Below, one piece after another: positions 13,790 through 17,131 of a stretch of DNA of 17,131 nucleotides. The stretch comes from Scatosoma sp045658805. GTDB taxonomy: Bacteria; Bacillota; Clostridia; Christensenellales; Borkfalkiaceae. Within the stretch, counting starts at the first letter, position 1. Each line of letters opens with the position of its first letter. The notes beneath the pieces are model-generated. The model did no database searches. It worked only from the letters and a program-made list of their open reading frames with translations, and had not been told where the DNA came from. The stretch spans positions 1 to 17,131 of the forward strand of contig JAZOVQ010000069.1 in NCBI GenBank assembly GCA_045658805.1, read 5' to 3'. The translations under genes and the position numbers were made by a program.

Positions 13790-15247
13790 ATGGCTATCAA
13801 TTGGACTGAAGCCCAAATTGAGGAAGTGATTAACGCTGTTATCAAAAACCTCAATGGCGGAACTCCTGTTGTGAATAACCGTTGGGATGCAACGCAGTAT
13901 AACGGTCGTAAGCTTATCGGCGTTTACGCGGATATGAACGATGCGATCGACGCGGCAACCGCAGGCTATAAAGCCGTTCGCGCAATGTCCTTGGAAGAAC
14001 GCGAAAAAGTGATCGCAATTATCCGCGACCTTTGCCGCAAAGAAGCTTCCATTATGGCAGAGCTCGGCGTTGCGGAAACCAAAATGGGACGTGTAGCGCA
14101 TAAAACTGCGAAACACATTCTCGTTGCAGATAAAACGCCTGGCACGGCGGACGTCGTTGCACAGGTAAAAACGGGTGACTATGGCTTGACGCTCACGGAA
14201 ATGGCGCCTTTCGGCGTTGTGGGCAGTATCACGCCTAGCACCAACCCTTCCGAAACGGTTATTTGTAACAGTATCGGTATGATTGCGGCAGGGAACGGCG
14301 TAGTATTTAACCCGCACCCCAATGCAATTGCAACCTCTAACTATGCAGTAGACCTTATCAACCGCGCAAGTGCGGCAGCAGGCGGCCCTAAAGTGCTTGT
14401 TGCTTCGGTGGTAAAACCCACGTTGGATACGGCGCAAACGATGTACAAGCATCCTGCCATTCGTCTTCTCGTATGTACGGGTGGTCCTGGCGTTGTAAGA
14501 AGCGTGCTTTCCAGCGGTAAAAAGGCAATCGGCGCAGGCGCAGGTAACCCTCCCGTTATCGTAGACGACACCGCCGACGTTAGAAAAGCAGGTAAGGACA
14601 TTATCGACGGCTGTTCGTTTGATAACAACTTGCCTTGTATTGCGGAAAAGGAAGTGTTCGCGTTTAGCAATATCGCTGACGAATTAATGGCTTCCATGAT
14701 CGCAAACGGCGCGTACAAAATCAATGCGGAACAGGCAAATAAATTGGCAAACATCGTGCTTGTGGACGTTAAAAATCCCAAGACGGGTATCGTTAAGAAA
14801 ACGGTCAGCCGTGATTGCGTAGGCCGTGACGCGGCGGTATTGCTTAGCAAAATCGGCGTAAAAGTCGGTCCTGAAATCCGTTGTATCATTTGCGAAACGG
14901 GCTTTGACCATCCCTTCGTTCAACACGAATTGATGATGCCCATTTTGCCTATCGTACGCGTAAAGAATATCGATGAAGCAATCGATTTGGCGGTAAAAGC
15001 TGAACACGGCAACCGTCACACCGCGCACATGCATTCGAAAAATATCGATCACCTCACGCGTTTCGCGCGCGCAGTTGAAACGACTATTTTCGTTAAGAAT
15101 GCGCCCTCGTATGCAGGTATCGGTTTCGGCGGCGAAGGCCACACGACCTTCACGATCGCAGGCCCTACGGGCGAAGGCTTGACCAGCGCAAAGAGCTTTA
15201 CGAGATATAGAAGATGCGTGCTTTCTGACGCATTCAGAATTATTTAA
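13790..15247 (+). CDS. BMC CoA-acylating aldehyde dehydrogenase
   Basis: 485 residues, PduP/EutE-type ALDH. It oxidises an aldehyde (lactaldehyde or propionaldehyde) with NAD+ and CoA to the acyl-CoA in the BMC lumen. Catalytic Cys283 in DNNLPCIAEKEVF, cofactor-region motifs ITPSTNPSET (147-156), FNPHP and CTGGPGVV, and the C-terminal IAGPTGEGLTSAKSFTR typical of this class. Residues about 5-22 (WTEAQIEEVINAVIKNL) form an amphipathic helix, followed by a GGTP linker, as in N-terminal encapsulation peptides. AAGGAG ribosome site; 12 bp before the alcohol dehydrogenase gene, so the two are tightly coupled. The pair allows NAD recycling inside the shell. The exact aldehyde cannot be read from sequence. 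Confidence 0.93.
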   Translation: MAINWTEAQIEEVINAVIKNLNGGTPVVNNRWDATQYNGRKLIGVYADMNDAIDAATAGYKAVRAMSLEEREKVIAIIRDLCRKEASIMAELGVAETKMGRVAHKTAKHILVADKTPGTADVVAQVKTGDYGLTLTEMAPFGVVGSITPSTNPSETVICNSIGMIAAGNGVVFNPHPNAIATSNYAVDLINRASAAAGGPKVLVASVVKPTLDTAQTMYKHPAIRLLVCTGGPGVVRSVLSSGKKAIGAGAGNPPVIVDDTADVRKAGKDIIDGCSFDNNLPCIAEKEVFAFSNIADELMASMIANGAYKINAEQANKLANIVLVDVKNPKTGIVKKTVSRDCVGRDAAVLLSKIGVKVGPEIRCIICETGFDHPFVQHELMMPILPIVRVKNIDEAIDLAVKAEHGNRHTAHMHSKNIDHLTRFARAVETTIFVKNAPSYAGIGFGGEGHTTFTIAGPTGEGLTSAKSFTRYRRCVLSDAFRII

Positions 15248-15259
15248 AGGAGAACAATT

Positions 15260-16462
15260 ATGGATATTACATCTTCTCAAGTAGAAAGCATTGTCCGTAA
15301 AATCCTTGGGGAAATGGGGGGCGCTAAACCTTCCTCCTGTTCGGGTAAAATCCCCAAAACCGCAAAGGTAGCTATGCTTACCGCGCAGAAGAAAATTGAA
15401 GTGAAGGAATATCCTCTTCCCGCTTTGCAGGACGACGATATCCTCGTTAAGGTTGAAGGCTGCGGCGTTTGTGGTACGGACGTACATGAATGGAAAGTGG
15501 ATCCCTTTGGGATTATTCCCGTAACCCTCGGTCACGAAGGCACGGGCGAGATCGTATATCTCGGTAAAAATATTAAAAAGGATACGGCAGGCAACCCCAT
15601 TAAAGTGGGCGACAAGCTCGTTACCAGCGTTATTAGCTGCGGCGATTGCTACATTTGCCGTAACCAACCTGCAAACACCAACCTTTGCGACAAGCAAGGC
15701 GTGTTCGGGTTGATTCCTCACAGCGATGCAAACCCTTTCACGGGTTGGTTTGCTGAATACCTTCTTATCCGTGGTAAAGGTTCTACGTATTTCGTAGTAA
15801 ACGACCTCGATTTGAAGGAAAGAATGCTCCTTGAGCTTGCATGCGTATGCGTACACGCTTTGAAGAGAGCTTGCACCACTGGTCTTATGAACTTCAATAC
15901 GAAAGTATTGATTCAAGGCCTTGGCCCCGTTGGTTTGGTTATGATTAGCGTATTGCGCGCTGCAGGTATCAACCATATCATTGCAATCGACGGTACGCCT
16001 ATGCGTTTGGAAATGGCGAAAAAGCTTGGCGCAAAGACGGTTATCAACTTTAAAGACGTTCCCGAATTGAAGGACAGAGTTGCAATCGTTAAAAAGGCGG
16101 CAAACGGTGTTGGCGCAGATTTTGCATTCCAATGCACGGGTGCTCCTGCGGCAGCGAAAGACATTTACGAATATATCCGTCGCGGCGGCGGCTTGTGTGA
16201 AATGGGCTTCTTCGTAAACAACGGCGAATATAACGTAAATCCTCACTTTGCTATGTGTAACAAGGAAATCAACCTCGTTGGTTCTTGGGACTATTCGGCT
16301 GACGATTATCCTACCACGATGGCGTTCCTTCGTCAAGCAAGAGAAATGAACATTCCCATTAAGGATTTGATCACGCACGAATTCCCGCTTGATCAATTGA
16401 ACGAAGCAATGGAAGTGAACGTTTCTCAAAAGGGTATCAAGATTTGTTTCGTTAACAAGTAA
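15260..16462 (+). CDS. BMC zinc-dependent alcohol dehydrogenase (lactaldehyde/propionaldehyde reductase)
   Basis: 400 residues, medium-chain zinc ADH. Catalytic zinc site Cys71 (GVCGTD) and GHE (His92, Glu93); structural zinc Cys127, Cys130, Cys133 and Cys143; Rossmann motif QGLGPVG. The first 20 residues (TSSQVESIVRKILGEMGG) are an extra amphipathic helix plus a linker (about 21-33) before the usual MDR start near residue 34. This fits an N-terminal encapsulation peptide. The likely role is reduction of L-lactaldehyde to 1,2-propanediol or propionaldehyde to propanol, regenerating NAD+ for the upstream aldehyde dehydrogenase. Many BMCs use an iron-type ADH (PduQ, EutG) here. The gap of 57 bp to the first shell gene contains only a weak GTCG/CGAC inverted repeat and an AAAGGAG ribosome site. 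Confidence 0.9.
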   Translation: MDITSSQVESIVRKILGEMGGAKPSSCSGKIPKTAKVAMLTAQKKIEVKEYPLPALQDDDILVKVEGCGVCGTDVHEWKVDPFGIIPVTLGHEGTGEIVYLGKNIKKDTAGNPIKVGDKLVTSVISCGDCYICRNQPANTNLCDKQGVFGLIPHSDANPFTGWFAEYLLIRGKGSTYFVVNDLDLKERMLLELACVCVHALKRACTTGLMNFNTKVLIQGLGPVGLVMISVLRAAGINHIIAIDGTPMRLEMAKKLGAKTVINFKDVPELKDRVAIVKKAANGVGADFAFQCTGAPAAAKDIYEYIRRGGGLCEMGFFVNNGEYNVNPHFAMCNKEINLVGSWDYSADDYPTTMAFLRQAREMNIPIKDLITHEFPLDQLNEAMEVNVSQKGIKICFVNK

Positions 16463-16519
16463 GACGTACTGCGTCGGCTTGAACGACAACCTTGATCGCA
16501 CTCTAAAAGGAGAAAAACA

Positions 16520-16837
16520 ATGGCACTTGGTATGATAGAAGTATTCGGCTTTGCAACCTCGATTGTAGTGGCAGATGCAATGGCAAAAGCTGCAAACGTA
16601 AAAGTGGTAGCAATTGACAAAAATAAACCTGCGGCAGGGGATTCGGCAAAGGTTCCCTTGGTTATGGCGATCAAAGTGGAAGGCGATGCGGCGGCTGTGG
16701 AAGCAGCGGTTGCGGCTGGCAAAGCGGAAGCTGAAAAACGTGAATTGTACATTACCCATAAGGTAATTGCAAGACAAAGCGAGGATATTGAATGGTTTGC
16801 CCATTTGAGCGCCCTCGGCAAAGATAAATTAAGATAA
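16520..16837 (+). CDS. BMC-H shell protein with atypical pore loop
   Basis: 105 residues, single BMC domain. MALGMIEVFGFATSIVVADAM is the usual first strand and helix, but the usual KIGSGL pore segment is replaced by a longer loop, IDKNKPAAGDSAKVP (about 32-46). After the second helix (EGDAAAVEAAVAAGKAEAEKR) there is a C-terminal tail ITHKVIARQSEDIEWFAHLSALGKDKLR with aromatic and charged residues. Such hexamers tile the shell facets, and the central loop sets which metabolites or cofactors pass. AAAGGAG lies upstream of the ATG. It is one of two non-identical BMC-H genes in a row, so a mixed shell is likely. The pore property is inferred from the loop only. Confidence 0.9.
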   Translation: MALGMIEVFGFATSIVVADAMAKAANVKVVAIDKNKPAAGDSAKVPLVMAIKVEGDAAAVEAAVAAGKAEAEKRELYITHKVIARQSEDIEWFAHLSALGKDKLR

Positions 16838-16873
16838 AAAAATAAAAATAAATTTTCAAGGAGAATTAAAATT

Positions 16874-17131
16874 ATGATGGAAGCATTAGGCATGGTAGAA
16901 ACGAGAGGTCTTGTAGCAGCAATCGAAGCAGCAGATGCAATGGTAAAGGCAGCAAACGTTGTACTTATCGGCAGCGAAAAGATCGGTAGCGGTTTGGTAA
17001 GCGTTATGGTTCGTGGTGACGTAGGCGCAGTTAAAGCAGCAGTTGAAGCTGGTACCGCAGCAGCTACGGCACTTGGCGAAGTAATCGCAACGCACGTAAT
17101 TCCTCGCCCTCATATGGACGTTGAAAAACTT
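16874..17131 (+). CDS. Canonical PduA-like BMC-H shell protein, 3'-truncated
   Basis: First 86 residues; the stop lies beyond the window. Classic BMC-H sequence: EALGMVETRGLVAAIEAADAM, the pore segment GSEKIGSGLV (33-42), RGDVGAVKAAVEAGTAAA and the edge motif HVIPRPHMDVEKL. It closely follows PduA/PduJ-type proteins, whose small pore passes 1,2-propanediol-sized molecules. Only a few residues are likely missing. AAGGAG (16858-16863) lies 10 nt before the first of two adjacent ATG codons; the second (16877) is also possible. It follows the previous shell gene by 36 bp and indicates that the BMC locus continues to the right. Confidence 0.93.
   Translation, partial: MMEALGMVETRGLVAAIEAADAMVKAANVVLIGSEKIGSGLVSVMVRGDVGAVKAAVEAGTAAATALGEVIATHVIPRPHMDVEKL

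Noticed and set aside
14684..16804. 706-codon minus-strand open frame across aldehyde and alcohol dehydrogenase genes
   Set aside because: It crosses three real plus-strand genes, has no start signals and looks like no known protein.
1..17131. tRNA, rRNA, transposase or phage genes
   Set aside because: None found; no CCA-ended cloverleaf, transposase motif or integrase was seen on either strand.

Overview
The window looks like part of a chromosome from an uncultured, anaerobic, low-to-middle GC Firmicute, probably a gut Clostridia member. The evidence is lipoproteins with the MKK...C signal type, 23-residue BspA-type leucine-rich repeat proteins, uniform AAGGAG ribosome binding sites, a DeoR-family regulator, and a bacterial microcompartment (BMC) locus for a deoxysugar. 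The taxonomic placement is inference.

Left part (1-6150), cell surface: a 5'-truncated leucine-rich-repeat (LRR) protein on + ends at 1031. A large six-domain lipoprotein lies on - (1487-4054), and a complete 20-repeat LRR lipoprotein lies on + (4306-6150) behind a perfect extended consensus promoter. The 1032-1486 gap holds a UUCG-loop terminator, a non-coding hairpin-array repeat and a second terminator. A near-identical terminator hairpin lies at 6173-6202.

Middle (6219-7773), both on -: a PHP-domain metal phosphoesterase with its own promoter, then a DeoR-family repressor. The 7774-8032 intergenic region is a divergent regulatory hub. Two good sigma-A promoters have -35 boxes only 15 bp apart, and four copies of an AAAYGCGCA motif are arranged as an inverted pair on each side. 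This is my best candidate for the regulator's operator.

Right part (8033-17131), one long + operon: rhamnulokinase, a cytoplasmic SGNH/GDSL hydrolase, L-rhamnose isomerase, acetate kinase, class II (FucA-like) aldolase, CoA-acylating aldehyde dehydrogenase, zinc alcohol dehydrogenase, and two BMC-H shell proteins, the second cut by the window end. Together they isomerise L-rhamnose, phosphorylate it and cleave it to DHAP and L-lactaldehyde. The aldehyde is handled inside a protein shell, and acetate kinase recovers ATP from an acyl phosphate. Aldolase (C-terminus), aldehyde dehydrogenase (N-terminus) and alcohol dehydrogenase (N-terminus) each carry an amphipathic helix typical of encapsulation peptides. 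No diol dehydratase, phosphotransacylase, BMC-P or BMC-T is visible, and the operon continues beyond the window. It therefore cannot be decided here whether lactaldehyde goes through 1,2-propanediol (GRM-type) or directly to lactyl-CoA (PVM-like).

The most unusual structure is a 448-bp non-coding stretch (13342-13789) between the aldolase and aldehyde dehydrogenase genes, where other gaps in the operon are 12-57 bp. It is made of about ten consecutive short hairpins, contains two copies of a roughly 100-bp module, and is clearly related to the repeat at 1206-1403 on the opposite strand.
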